Source of the DNA: Ehretia macrophylla
Taxonomy: Eukaryota; Streptophyta; Magnoliopsida; Boraginales; Ehretiaceae
Direction: 5' to 3'
Length of the DNA stretch: 64,000 nucleotides
Assembly (NCBI GenBank): GCA_037974665.1
Contig: CM075775.1
Coordinates: 66,262,311 to 66,326,310 of the forward strand
The notes beneath the pieces are model-generated. The model saw nothing but the letters and a program-made list of their open reading frames with translations. It made no database searches and was not told where the DNA came from. A program made the translations under genes and the position numbers. Shown here piece by piece: positions 10,724 to 22,818 of this stretch. The stretch's first letter is position 1. Each line of letters starts with the position of its first letter.

Positions 10724-10853
10724 CCCCTTTCCTTTTTTTTGCCCCGTTTAACCTTACCAAGATGCTTTATCCATCACATTTATATTCTCAAGTTCCACGG
10801 CATCTTGGGCAAGACAAATTCGCTTCATGTAGAGGCTGGGCCTGCAAACCGAG

Positions 10854-13800
10854 TGTGAGGCCCGACCTCAATTTGCGTGCGATACCTCGTTTCGTGTGCC
10901 ATAGCCTAGATTTACGTGCCTTGGCCTAGGTTTAAGAATCTTGTTTCGTTTTGTGTGCCTTGCATTGAATTACGTGCATTCATTTAGGATTGCGTGCATT
11001 TACTTGAAAAATGTGCATTCGTCTCGTAGTTCGTGCCCTACCTCGTAATACGTGCCCTAGACCTAGGAAAACGTGCCCTCACGCTAATCAAGAAAGCATC
11101 TTACATGAAGAACTAGGTCATTAATTAATCCTACAAATCCCACTAACTAATATTAAATTACTAATTCAACCCACTAGAAGACGAAATTGCACCAAAAGCT
11201 AGACATTCTTTATTCTTTTGCACTTTCCAAACACACAATTAAATAATGCTCAAAAGATGACAAAGATTCAACATTTTTCATGCCTTGGCCAACCACCTTG
11301 TGTGCTTTGTGCTTGCTTTGCATAATTCAAATTATTCCCCAAACATTCTATGACAATGTAATGACACAAAGCATAAAAAATTAGCTCAAAACCCTCCTCA
11401 AAGCTCCCAATCTCGACATAAGCTCCTTGCCCATGCTAGGTGATTCAAAAATCATGCTTCTTGAAGACACAAATCTGAAATTGAAAAGCTCAAGGCCGAC
11501 ACATGCTTCAAAACTTGCAAAAGCTTTTATTTTTCTTTCATTTCTCTCATTTCCTCTCATTCTTCTCTCTCCCTCTCATCCTTCTCTCTCTCTCTCGGCC
11601 TTGGCTGAGTTTCTACACTCCATAGCTTATCTTCATCACTCCATGGTTCATCAAGGCATGCAAGAAGCTAGGGAGCTCGACTAAGCAAGCTTGGTTGTAA
11701 GAAACACACATGCAAGCTCTTTGAATTTCTATTTCGGCTTAGGTGAGTTTGCTAGCTTCCATTTCTTTTCTTCTTATTCTAACCACATGCACCTACTAAG
11801 AACTTGGTTACTAAGCTAGGAAATTTGAGAAAAATTGAGTGGTGTCTCGGCTAAGCAAGGAAAAAGGTCAACTTTGTGCTTCACCAAGAGTCTTGTGCAT
11901 CTTCTTGTTGTTTTGCTAAGGTGAGGGCTAAAACTTCTTGAAAATCTTTCAAAAAAAACCACATGCATGCCCTTAAATGTCTATCTTTACTTCTGTACTT
12001 GAGATATATGTGTGTTCATAAGCTTTTATAACCATGCATGGCAAGATTTTGGGCTAGAATATGATGATAGATGAAATCGTGCATGTGACGGCTTTCTGTC
12101 TTGTTGGTACGAGATGATTTTGGCTAGGTAAACGATGTTAAAAATGCATGATAATTGGTAGGTAACTAGTTTTTCCAGTTCTGAACACTTTTCACAGACA
12201 TAGACCAAAGCTAATTTTGACTGTAAGTTCCTCAAAATGGCTAATTATTAGAATGTGTCCAAATCTGGAAAGTCTGGAAAAATGAAGCAGGTTTTGGCAG
12301 ATTCACTGACCTTGTAGAACGAACCAGTTTGGACTTAGCAAATGATATCTAAAATGCATTAAATTTGGTGAGATCCTAGATTTTTCAGTTCTACACATTT
12401 TTTTCAGAAATGGACTAAGGCTAAATCTGATCCTAAGGCCCTAAAAACGACAAGTATTGAAATGTGTGCAAATCTGGACAGTCTTGTGCAGTCTCACTGT
12501 TTTGGCTATAACTATTGAACCCGAACTCCAAATGTTGCGAGGTTTGTTTCTGAATTTAGTTCACTTCTTAAGCTTTAATTTGACATCTTATTCACTGGAA
12601 TTGGAGATTGTTTCCTTGTCTTAATGATTGTGAGAAAACAGTCCATTGCAGTGAGGGTTTTACTTAGTGATATGCTTAGAAAAATTATTGTAGTTTCTCT
12701 TGTTGTATTAAATTCTTGATATTGTGGCATTTGGATGTTGTGGGGACTGTTTTGAATGCTTGAGGGTGTATGAACTAATCAATGCGTGGCTTGAGCTTAA
12801 TTACGAGATGACTTGGGGCTTAATCGCACGGGTAAGCACGAATTGGAACCCTTGTATCTAGGTAAACTTGCTATGTGTCGATCCTTTGGATGTTGTGTTT
12901 GATCATGTGTTTAGTAGGCTGCCCGTAGTTGCCCTTGTAGCCCTAAATATGCTTTCGATGATTCCATGTTGATAAGTAGGCTTTTCTTGCACCCGGTCCC
13001 ACGTAGATGTCGTTGCATGTGAATAATCTTATTATTTGATTACGTGAACTTTGAAATGAGTTATATGACTTGATTTACATGCGTTACATGGCTTCCCGTT
13101 TAATGTTCATATAACTCCATGTACTTTTCAAGCGAATTTACTTGTCATATCGTGCCTCGCGTGTTTAACTGTCAATGTGCAATCTTATGACTACTCGGAG
13201 GCAACCTGCTTTGTTGTCCTCCGAATGTGATATATATTACATGTCATAAATGTGCATTGCATACAAGGTTGCAACCTTTCATTCTGGCGTGGTAGCGTTC
13301 ACGTACACCGGGCGGCATCGGGCTTGCCGGTGCAACCGTGACTACCATTGTCCAATTCCCTCTCTCGCTTGGGGGCTAGACTTCCTTGGAGAGTTGGGTC
13401 GTAGGATTTCGGGGTACATCCGGAGTACACCCATTTGCGTGATAAGGGGATGATTTGAAGTCGGCCGCAACAACTGATACTGACATGAACTGAGAGCAAA
13501 AGCTCACCGTATCCTTTTCACTATGTGTATAAGTACTCTCGCTTGGTTCCTAGAGGACCTTGGGGAGGAAAGACGGGTAATTGTGTTCTTTTACTTTTAT
13601 ATTATGTTATGTACTTACTTGTGATATGTTCATGCTTGGAAAAAGGGTTTTCATAAGTTGAACCAAAAAATGAGTTTCAAAACTTATTTCTCGTTCCCCC
13701 TCGCTGAGTTCATAAGGACTCACCCTCTTTTATCATCTCAGGTGAAGAAGATCAAGAACAGGTACCCGAGGACGACGTGCCTAACAATGATTCCTTGGAA

Positions 13801-14431
13801 TGATTGCCTGTCCTATGTGTTTTGCTTGATTATGGCCATTGTGAACACTATGCTGCTTGAAGACTATTTCTTTTCATGTTGCTTGATGTTTGTAATGTAA
13901 AAGACCCCCGTTGTAATTTGGGGTCTAATTTTGGCTTGTACTAATAATAACTAGACAGACACTACTATGGTCGTTTTGCTTTATGTTCTGGCTAGTATCT
14001 ATCATAGGATTATGAAGTATCAGGTAAGGACTAAGTAAAATGAACCTATTCAATCTTAAGCAGGTACTCATTCTTAAGCTAAGATCAACATGTACTTTTG
14101 TAATGAGGATTAACAAACAAACGAGACATAGTATCATGCTAGGTTATTAATCAAACGAGACTTCGAGATAACCAGTAGGCATTTCAATTGATGGTAAATA
14201 GTAATCTTAGTTGGAAATGAAATTGAGATTGGAAAATTTGAGGCGTTTAGAGAATTAGGTCAAACCAAAGAGCCCAATTACAGTCGTTATGCTGCCGGTT
14301 TTCCAGAAAATTATGGAGTTTAGGCTAAAACGTAAGTGTTAAACTTTCATGAACGATTAAGTACGAGATATGACTTGAATGTTTAGATCACACCCTAGTC
14401 TAACCTTTATAGGCCGGGTTGGGGCGTGACA
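10854..14431 (+). repeat. E2 5' LTR
   Basis: Starts TGTGAGGCCCGACC, ends GGGGCGTGACA. The first 250 bp has repeated CGTGC/GTGCCT phrases. A pyrimidine-rich tract (about 11521-11600) ending CTCTCTCGGCCTTGGCTGAG resembles a plant core promoter or 5' UTR. A donor-like GCTAAG|GTGAGGG lies at 11915-11927. The hairpin block includes 13196-13223 (CGGAGGCAAC, loop, GTTGTCCTCCG), a CTCTC...GAGAG module near 13361-13394, a TCCGGA hairpin (13413-13431) and TGAGT...ACTCA (13705-13722), followed by an acceptor-like CAG at 13741. An 85-codon open frame around 11427-11684 crosses the pyrimidine tract and is probably chance. Confidence 0.92.
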
Positions 14432-14448
14432 CCTTATATAGAAAGAAA

Positions 14449-14462
14449 TGGTATCAGAGCTT
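14449..14462 (+). promoter_or_regulatory. E2 primer binding site (initiator tRNA-Met)
   Basis: TGGTATCAGAGCTT, 17 bases after the 5' LTR end; the intervening bases are A/T-rich. The same spacer style occurs in E4. Confidence 0.87.
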
Positions 14463-14704
14463 AGATTGCTTAAGTCGGGTTTAACTCTCGGACCATGGGT
14501 AGAGCCCTAAGATAATTAGGATGACTTGTCTATATGTTATTGTGTGATAATGTTAATTGTGCCTTCTATGTTCTATGTGCTTAAGTGATTAACATGCCTT
14601 AATTGTTTCTAGAATTGTGTATCTATATTATGTTGCATATCTTATGCATTAAATTCTTGTTTGTCATATTTCAATAAATTGTGCATCGTAATCTGTGCCT
14701 ATAG

Positions 14705-15955
14705 ATGGCTGGCCTTAGTACCCGTACTACTAATAGGAGCGGTGAGCCCCAAGAGACCGGAGATGCTTATCAAACTAATCCCAGCATAGCTATGTTTAAC
14801 ATGATGGCGAATGCCATGGATCGCATGTCACGAGTGATGGAACGTCAAGATGCACGTGAAGCCAACAACAACAACAACAACAACCGGAATGATGGTAACC
14901 ATGGGAAACATAGCAGAATGAGGGAGTTCCTTGACTTTTGCCCGTCCAAATTCCACGGGAAAGCTAATGATGAGAAAGCAGAGGCTTGGCTGTCTGAGAT
15001 TGAGAGGATTTTCAGGCCACTTGATTATACTGATGAAGAAAAGGTAGAGTTTGCTGTGTTTCTGTTGCACGGGGATGCGGAGCATTGGTGGCACATTGTG
15101 GAGGCACTGTGGGAAACTGATCATACCCCTCGCTTGTGGGGTAATTTCGTTAAGGCATTCAAGGAGAAATATGTACCTGCAGTTTCCAGGCAGAGGCGGA
15201 TTGAGGAGTTCATGCACTTGAACCAGGGTAACATGACGGTGGCCCAGTACGAGGCTCGTTTTGACCGACTGTCCCGCTATGCTCAATACATGGTCAGTAC
15301 TCCGGAGGTGAAGATGTGGAAATTTACTACGGGATTGAGGCCAGAGATTCAGGACCAGTTGGCTTCGCATGACTTCGATACCTATTTTGCTCTCTTTGCT
15401 GCTGCTTCCTGAGTTGAGAAGAGGAAACTTGATAGAGCCGGTTCGAGTCAGCCGAATAAGAAACCATACCAGCCTTCAGGTCAACAGAGGAAATTCCACA
15501 GCCAGAGTCGTAGTCAGGGCCAGAGCCAGAACAGACCAGTGAATAACCGTGGCCTGACTAAAGCGCCATCAACCTCTTCCACCCGCGGATCCACAGGTAG
15601 TTCACCTGCTACTCAGTCTATCAACTGTTCTTACTGTGACAAGAAGGGGCATACTGAGGCCCAGTACTGGAAGAAGTCAGGACGATATGTGCGGTGTGGC
15701 AGTGATCAGCATAAGATCAAGGATTGCCCTAAATGGCAAGCAGGACAAAATCAAGTTAAACTAGCTGGTAGAGGCAAGACTCCAGTTCCTAGAGTTCAGG
15801 CTCGAGCTTATGCTATTGAGTGCGAGGAGCTTCTAGAGGGGACTGCTGTTGTTGAAGGTACATTTTTCATACTGAATCAACCTATTAGGGTGCTAATTGA
15901 TCCGGGTGCTACTCATTCATTTATTACTCCCTTATATGTTCACCGTGTGAAACTG
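14705..15955 (+). pseudogene. E2 gag and start of protease (fossil)
   Basis: Gag-like protein beginning MAGLSTRTTNRSG. The capsid-type domain has the plant chromovirus pattern: FHGKANDEKAEAWL, DGDAEHWW-type (HGDAEHWW), and MTVAQYEARFDRLSRYA. A basic Q/S-rich linker and a zinc-knuckle region (CDKKGHTEAQ, CGSDQHKIKDC) follow, then the protease active-site motif IDPGATHSF just before solo LTR E2n. In the living family gag forms the particle and binds the RNA. The reading frame is broken, and the protease is also split by the E2n insertion. Most similar in this window to the gag of E5. Confidence 0.88.
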
Positions 15956-15960
15956 CGAGT

Positions 15961-18900
15961 TGTGAGGCCCGACCCCGTTTTCTGTACAAAACCTCGCTTC
16001 GTGTGCCCTAACCTAGATTTGCATGCCATGACCTAGGTTTAAGAATTGTGTTCATTATATGTACCATGCATTGAATTACGTGCATTCATTTAGGGTTGCG
16101 TGCATTTACTTGAAGAACGTGTGTTCGTCATGTAGTTTGTGTCCTACCTCGTAGTGGGTGCCCTAGACCTATGAAAGTGTGCCTTCATGCTAATCAAGAA
16201 CGCATCTTTCACGGAGCACTAGACTATTAAACAATCCTACAAAATCCCCTATCAATATAATAACCCTAATCCAACTCACTAGAAGACAAAATTGCACCAA
16301 AAGCTAGACATTCTCATTCTTTATTCCTTATTCTTTTTGTACTTTCAAGACACAATTAAATAATTATCAAAAGTTGACAAAAAATTCAGATTGGGAGCTA
16401 GCTTGGCCGACCATACCATGGTGTTTGCACAAGGTTTGAACAATTATACAATTAACTATGCATGCTTAGACAAACTATGACACAAATGCTTAAAAAATTG
16501 CTCAAAAACCCTACCATTTGCACACCATTTTCGGCCACATCACTCTTGCCCATCCTAGGAATTTCAAATTGCACATTGAAGACACAAAATGCTGAAATTG
16601 GACTGCCCAATGCCGACATGCTCCTCAAAGAAATTGCAAAGCCATCACTTTTGTCATATTCTCTCATTTCCTTCAACTTCTCTCACTTCTCTCTCAATTT
16701 TCCTCTCTCATTCTCGGCCTTGGCTGAGTTCTCTACCTTCATAGCTTCTCTTCTTCACACCATAGCTAAACCAAGCAAGCCACAAGCAAAGAACCTCAAC
16801 CGAGCTAGCTAGGAAGTGAAAATCACACATGTATGTGCATTGAAGACTCTATTCGGCCTAGGTAAGCTTCTTGGCATCCATTTCTTTTCTTCATGTTCTA
16901 ACCTCATGCATGTGCTAAGAGATTGATCACTAAGCTAGGAAAAATAGAGAAAAGCTAGTTGGGATTTCGGCTAGGCAAAGGAAAAGAGAAGATTTGAGCT
17001 TCAACAAGGTTTTCGAACATCTTTTGGTTGATTGCTAAGGTGAGGGCTAAAACCTTTTGAAAACTCTTCAAAAACTCACATGCATGCTCATAAATGTATG
17101 TATTTGCTTCTGTACTTGAGTTATATGGTCGTTCATGAGCTTAAACAACCATGCATGACAAGATCTTGGCTTGAAAATGATGCTAGATGAAGTCGAATTG
17201 TTGATAGCTCTCTGACCAGTCTGTTTCGAGGTAAGTTTAGCTAGGCAAATGATGTTGAAAATGCATGAAAATTGGTAGGCTAGTTTGGAAAGTTTTGAAC
17301 ATTTTTCCCAGAAATAGGCCGAAGCTAATTTTGACTCTAAGGTCCTCAAAATGGAAAATCTTTAAAATGTGATCAAATCTGGAAATTTGGAAAAATGAAG
17401 CAGGTTTTGGCAGATGCACTGACCTTATGGAACGAACCATATTTGACTTAGTAAATAATGTCTAAAATGCATGAAATTTGGTGTACTACTATATTTTTCA
17501 GTTATAGACAATTTTGTCAGAAATGGACCAAGGCTAAAACTGACCCTAAGGACCTCAAAAACGTCAATTTCTGAAACGTATGTAAATTTGGACAGTTTTG
17601 TGCTACTTCACTGTTTCGGCTATAACTAATGATTCCAAACTCCAATTGATGCAAGGTTTGTTTCTGATTTTAGTTAACTTAATAAGCTTTAATTTGACAT
17701 CTTATTCACTGGATTTGGAGATTGTTTATTATCCTATTGATTGTGAGAAAACAGCCTATTGCAGTAAGGGTTTCACTTAACGTTGTACTTAGAAAAATTG
17801 TTGTGACTCCTCTTGTTGAATTAAACACTTGGAATTGTAGCTTCGGGATGTTGTGTGGACTGTTTTGAATGTTTGAAGATGTTGAAGTAAATGATGCACG
17901 GTTTGAGATTGACTTTGAGTTGGGTTGAGGCTTAAATTGCATGAATATACATGAAATGGAAACCCTAATGACTAGGTAGTTTTGCTAAGTATTGATCATT
18001 TGGATATTGTGTGGAAATTATATGCTTAGTGGGCTGCCCGTAAATGTCTTATAACTTCAAATGTGATTTTGACCATTGCATGTTGTCAAATAAGCTTTTC
18101 TTGCAACCAGACCCACGTAGATGTTGTTGCATGTTGAATAATCGTATCACTTGATTACGTGGACTTCGAAATGAGTTATATGACTTGACTTGCATGTGTT
18201 ACATGGCTGCCCGTTTAATGTTCATATGGCTCTATATGCCTTTCACGTGAAATTACTTGTCTTATCGTGCCTTGTTTGACTACTTGACAACGTGCGATCT
18301 TATAACTGCTCGGAGGTGACCTACTTTGTTGTCCTCCTAATGTGATATGTCAAATGTTATAAATGTGCATTGCATACGAGGTTGCAACCTTTCAGTGTGG
18401 CATGGTAGTGTTTCACGCACGCCAGGCGGCATAGGGCTTGCCGGTGCTACCGTGAGTACCATGGTCCAATTCCCTCTCTCGCTTGGCATTCCACCCTCGA
18501 AGAGTTGGGTCATAGGTTTCGGGGTACATCCGGAGTACACCCAATTGGGAGCGATAAGTGGATTATTGAAGTCGGCCGCAACAATTGTATCGAAATTGAA
18601 ATTGAGAGCAACTACTCACCGTATCCTTGAAATGATTGGTAAATGTATCTGTTACTCGATTTGTTTCATATATTTGCGTACCTTATTATTTGTAATACAT
18701 GACATGTTTTCAAAAAGAGTTTTCATAATTGAACCAGAAAATGAGTTTCAAAACGTATTTCTCGTTTTCCCCCTCGCTGAGTTCATAAGGACTCACCCTT
18801 TTTTTCATCACAGGTGAAGAAGAACAGGTACAGGTACCCGAGGACAATGTGCCTAACGATGAACCCCTGGAGTGATTGCATGTCATTGTTTGCTTTGCTT

Positions 18901-19515
18901 GAATGTGGCTACTTGTGAACTTTGTGCTACTTGAAGACTATTTATTTTATGTTGCTTGTTGTTGCTAATGTAAAAGACCCCCGTTGTAATTTGGGGTCTA
19001 ATTTTGGTTTGTACTTATATTAAGTAGACTGATGCTAGACATGACACTACTATGATCGTTTTGCTTTTATTATCTGCTAGTATCTATCATAGGTTATGAT
19101 GCTCTAGTTAAGGACTAAGTAAATAAACTTATCCAATCTTCACAGGTACTCGCTATTAACCTAAGATCAAAGGTACTTTCGCAACGAGGATCAATAAACC
19201 AACGAGACATAGTATCGTGCTAGGTTATAAATCAAATGGGATATCGAATTAACCAATAGGCAATTCAATTGATGGTAAAATAGTAATCTTAGTTGGAAAT
19301 GAAATTGAGATGGTAAAATTTTGAGGCGTTTAGAGAACTAGGTCAAACCAAAGATCCCAATTACAGCCATTATACTGCTGGTTTTTTGGAAACTTTTAGA
19401 GTCTAGGATAAAACGTTAAGTGATAAACCTCTTGGAATGATTAAGTACGTGAAAGGACTTGAATGTTTAGATCACACCCTAGTCTAACCTTTATAGGCCG
19501 AGTTGGGGCGTGACA
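15961..19515 (+). mobile_element. E2n: solo LTR nested in the E2 protease region
   Basis: 3555-bp LTR with the same termini as the E2 LTRs, flanked by perfect CGAGT duplications (15956-15960 and 19516-19520). No internal region or second LTR is present, so it is the product of LTR-LTR recombination after a full insertion. It has a donor-like GCTAAG|GTGAGGG before 17041, the CTACTTT-loop hairpin (18311-18337), TGAGT...ACTCA (18778-18795) and an acceptor-like CACAG at 18813. By eye it is more diverged from the E2 LTRs than those are from each other, so it is a sister subfamily. Being inside E2, it arrived later. Confidence 0.93.
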
Positions 19516-22500
19516 CGAGTTGTATGTTTGCCTTACAAAGTAGAAGTTGGTACTCTGATGGGTTCTAAACTTGTTACTAGCTCAGCTTGTAAAGCATGTA
19601 AAATCCAAATTAAGGATAGGGAATTATCGGCCAATCTTATTGTATTACCTTTTCTAGACTATGAAGTCATCTTAGGGATGGACTGGTTGGCAAAGCATCA
19701 CGCCCAACTAGATTGCCGGACGAAGATTGTAACGTTCCAGGTACCTGGTCAACCAATACTGGAAGTAATGGGTCGAAGAGATTTCACCGGGAGTTCCAGC
19801 ATTTCATCTACGAAAGCAGTGAAGTCCTTGAGAAAATGGTGTAGTAGATACTTAGCTTACCTCATCAACAAGCCGTCGGATAAAGCTAAGTTGGAGGAGA
19901 TGCCAGTGATTAAAGACTATGCAGATGTATTTCCAGAAGAATTGCCCGGTTTACCCCCAAATCGGGAGATCGAGTTCATTATAGAATTATTGCCTGGCAC
20001 CTAGCCGATATCTAAAGCTCCTTATCGTATGGCACCGGCCGAGCTACAAGAATTGAAGGACCAATTGCAAGGATTGTTGAAGAAGGGGTTTGTTCAACCG
20101 AGCTCTTCTCCATGGGGTGCACCAGTTTTATTTGTAAATAAGAAAGGCAGAACGCTGAGGCTATGCATCGACTACTGAGGATTGAACCAAGTGACTGTCA
20201 AGAATAAATACCCACTTCCACTGATCGACGAGTTGTTTGATCAACTTCAAGGAGCCAAAGTGTATTCGAAACTCGACTTGAGGCAATGGTACTATCAGTT
20301 GCGGATCAAAAAAGAGGATGTGCCTAAAACGGCTTTCAGGACAAGATATAGGCATTATGATTATGTGGTGATACCATTTGGACTAACCAATGCCCCTGCA
20401 GCTTTTATGGACTTGATGCACAGTGTGTTTCAACCTTACTTGGACCAATTTGTGGTGATCTTCATCGATGATATTTTGGTATACTCAAAATCCGAGGCTG
20501 AGCATGAACATCTGCGGTTGGTACTGTAGAAACTTTGAGAGCATCAATTGTATGCAAAGTTTAGCAAGTGCGAATTTTGGTTGCAGCAGATTGTATTTTT
20601 GGGGCATATCATATCCCAAGAGGGAATAACAGTGGATCCAGTAAAGATAGAAGCGGTGATGTCTTGGAAGAAGCCGGAAAACGTTACGGAGGTTCGGAGT
20701 TTTCTTGGTCTAGCCAGCTATTATCGGAGGTTCGTGAAGGATTTCTCAAAGATCGCAGGACCACTTACAAAGCTCACTCAAAAGAAAAAAAAGTTCGTGT
20801 GGGATGATAAGTAAGAGAGAAGCTTCCAAGAATTGAAGAAAAGATTGACTACCGCACCTATTCTTGCATTGCCTGAAGGGAGTCAAGGTTTTGTAATCTA
20901 TAGCGATGCTTTGAAGGAATGATTGGGTTGTATGCTAATGCAAAATGGTAGAGTGATTGTGTATGCTTCTAGGAAACAGAATTCTTATGAATTGAACTAC
21001 CCAACGCATGATTTGGAGTTAGCGGCTATTGTGTTTGCACTAAAGAAATGGAGGCACTATCTATGGGGTAACAATTTCGAGGTGTTTACTGATCACAAGA
21101 GCTTGAAATACTTTTTCTCACAAAAAGAGTTGAATATGAGGCAAAGGCGGTGGATGGAGCTTTTGGATGATTATAACTGCACAATCAATTATATGCCCAG
21201 TAAAGCAAATGTAGTTGCAGATGCCTTAAGTAGGAAAGCGAGCATGGCAAAACTGGAAGTCAAGGTGTAGGAGTTGTTTGAGGAAGCATTTTTGTGGAAA
21301 CCACAATTGACTCGAAAAGGGTTACTTTTTGCCACTACATAGGTTCAATCGACCTTGTTGTCTGAATTACGAGAGGCTCAACAGAAGGACCAACAATTTC
21401 AGAAGATTAAAGAAAGCAACACAGATTTCAAGTTTCATGATGATGGTGTTTGGAGGTTTAGGAATCGGATTTGTGTTCCTAATGAGCCAGAGCTGAAAAA
21501 GAAGATTCTTGAAGAAGCCCATAATTCAAGATACACTATTCACCCCGGCGGAACAAAGATATACTGGGATTTGAAGCAACACTATTGGTGGAATAACATG
21601 AAGAGAGAGATTACGGAGTTTGTGGCACGTGTTTGACTTGCCAGAGAGTCAAAGCAGAACATCAACGACCAGCAGGTTTACTTCAGCCATTGGAGATTCC
21701 TCAATGGAAATGGGAACACATAACTATGGACTTTGTTATGGACCTGCCCAGGTCACAAAAGGGTCATGACGCCGTTTGGGTCATAATGGATAGATTGACC
21801 AAGTCAGCGCACTTCTTGCCGATGAACAAGGAGGATAGTCTTGAGAAATTGTGAGATATATATGTGGCGGATATTGTAAGATTGCATGGGATGCCTGTGA
21901 ATATTGTATCAGATAGGGATCCTCGTTTTACTTCCCGATGTTGGAAGAGATTACAAGAAGCTTTATGAACGAAGTTGAGTTTTAGCACAGCTTATCACCC
22001 TCAGACTGATGGACAATTGGAGAGAACTATTCAGATTCTGGAGGATATGCTGAGGGCATATGTTTTAGACTTCGGGAAAGGTTGGGAGAAATATCTGTCT
22101 TTAGCGGAGTTCGCTTATAATAACAGTTATTAGGCCACTATCGGGATGGCCCCATTTGAGGTGTTGTATGGACGTAAGTGTCGATCCCCAATTTACTGGG
22201 ATGAAGTAGGTGAAACAAAGACTTTTGACCCGACCCTTTTACTTGAACTTATGAAGACTGTTGATAATATCCACCTCATCTAGAAAAGGATGCTTACCAC
22301 CCAAAGCAGGCAGAAGAGTTTTGCAGATCGACGGAGACGGAGCCTAGAGTTTGAGGTCGGCGACAAGGTGTTCTTGAAGATATCACCCCGGAGGGGACTG
22401 ATTAAACACGGCAAGGGTGGAAAGTTGAGCCCGAGGTTTGTAGGACAATTTGAGATAATTGAGAAGGTTGGCAAGTTGGCGTACGGCCTGGAACTACCCC

Positions 22501-22785
22501 AAAACCTCTCCAATATTCACAACATCTTTCATGTTTCTATGCTACGGAAGTATCACCCCGATCCATCACATATCTTGGAGCCAGAGCCGTTGCAGCTTCG
22601 GGAGAACTTGTCTTATGAGGAGAAGCCCATTCGGATCCTAGACCAGCAAGATTGGGAGTTGCGCAACAAATCTATACCGATGGTGAAAGTGTTGTAGGAT
22701 CATCATGGAGTTGAAGAAGTAACGTGGGAAAGGCGAGACCAGATGGAGCAACAGTATCCAGCTTTATTTCAAAGGTAATATTGAA
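19516..22785 (+). pseudogene. E2 pol region: protease end, RT, RNase H, integrase, chromodomain-like end (fossil)
   Basis: Continues the protease domain after E2n (EVILGMDWLAKHHAQLDC at about 19660-19725). Reverse transcriptase lies at about 20040-20540 with [10 protein letters not shown], and RNase H at about 20880-21250 with [16 protein letters not shown]. Integrase lies at about 21480-22250 with the HHCC finger and the TAYHPQTDG block. Near 22430-22560 is the GPY/F-type region, then a C-terminal stretch with EEVTWER-type chromodomain character at about 22640-22780. Domain order PR-RT-RH-INT identifies Ty3/gypsy, and the C-terminus and overall similarity to E5 point to the Tekay clade. The frame carries about a dozen breaks and cannot make a full polyprotein. 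Confidence 0.9.
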
Positions 22786-22804
22786 TTTCGGGACAAAATT
22801 CTTT

Positions 22805-22818
22805 TAAGGAAGGGAGGA
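22805..22818 (+). promoter_or_regulatory. E2 polypurine tract
   Basis: AAGGAAGGGAGGA directly before the 3' LTR. Confidence 0.8.

Larger units (their letters stand above)
8214..10853 (+). repeat. 5S rDNA tandem array, segment 2
   Basis: Completes the unit split by E1 and continues with gene starts at 8572, 9249, 9925 and 10605 (spacings 677, 676, 680). Spacer layout is as in segment 1. Ends inside a spacer at CCGAG, duplicated on the far side of E2. No protein gene. Confidence 0.95.

Noticed and set aside
11427-11684. 85-codon frame in the E2 5' LTR with a close copy in the 3' LTR (23412-23663)
   Set aside because: LTR copies are expected to share frames. It spans the pyrimidine-rich tract (Ser/Leu-rich), and the frame is not kept in E2n or E4 at the matching place.
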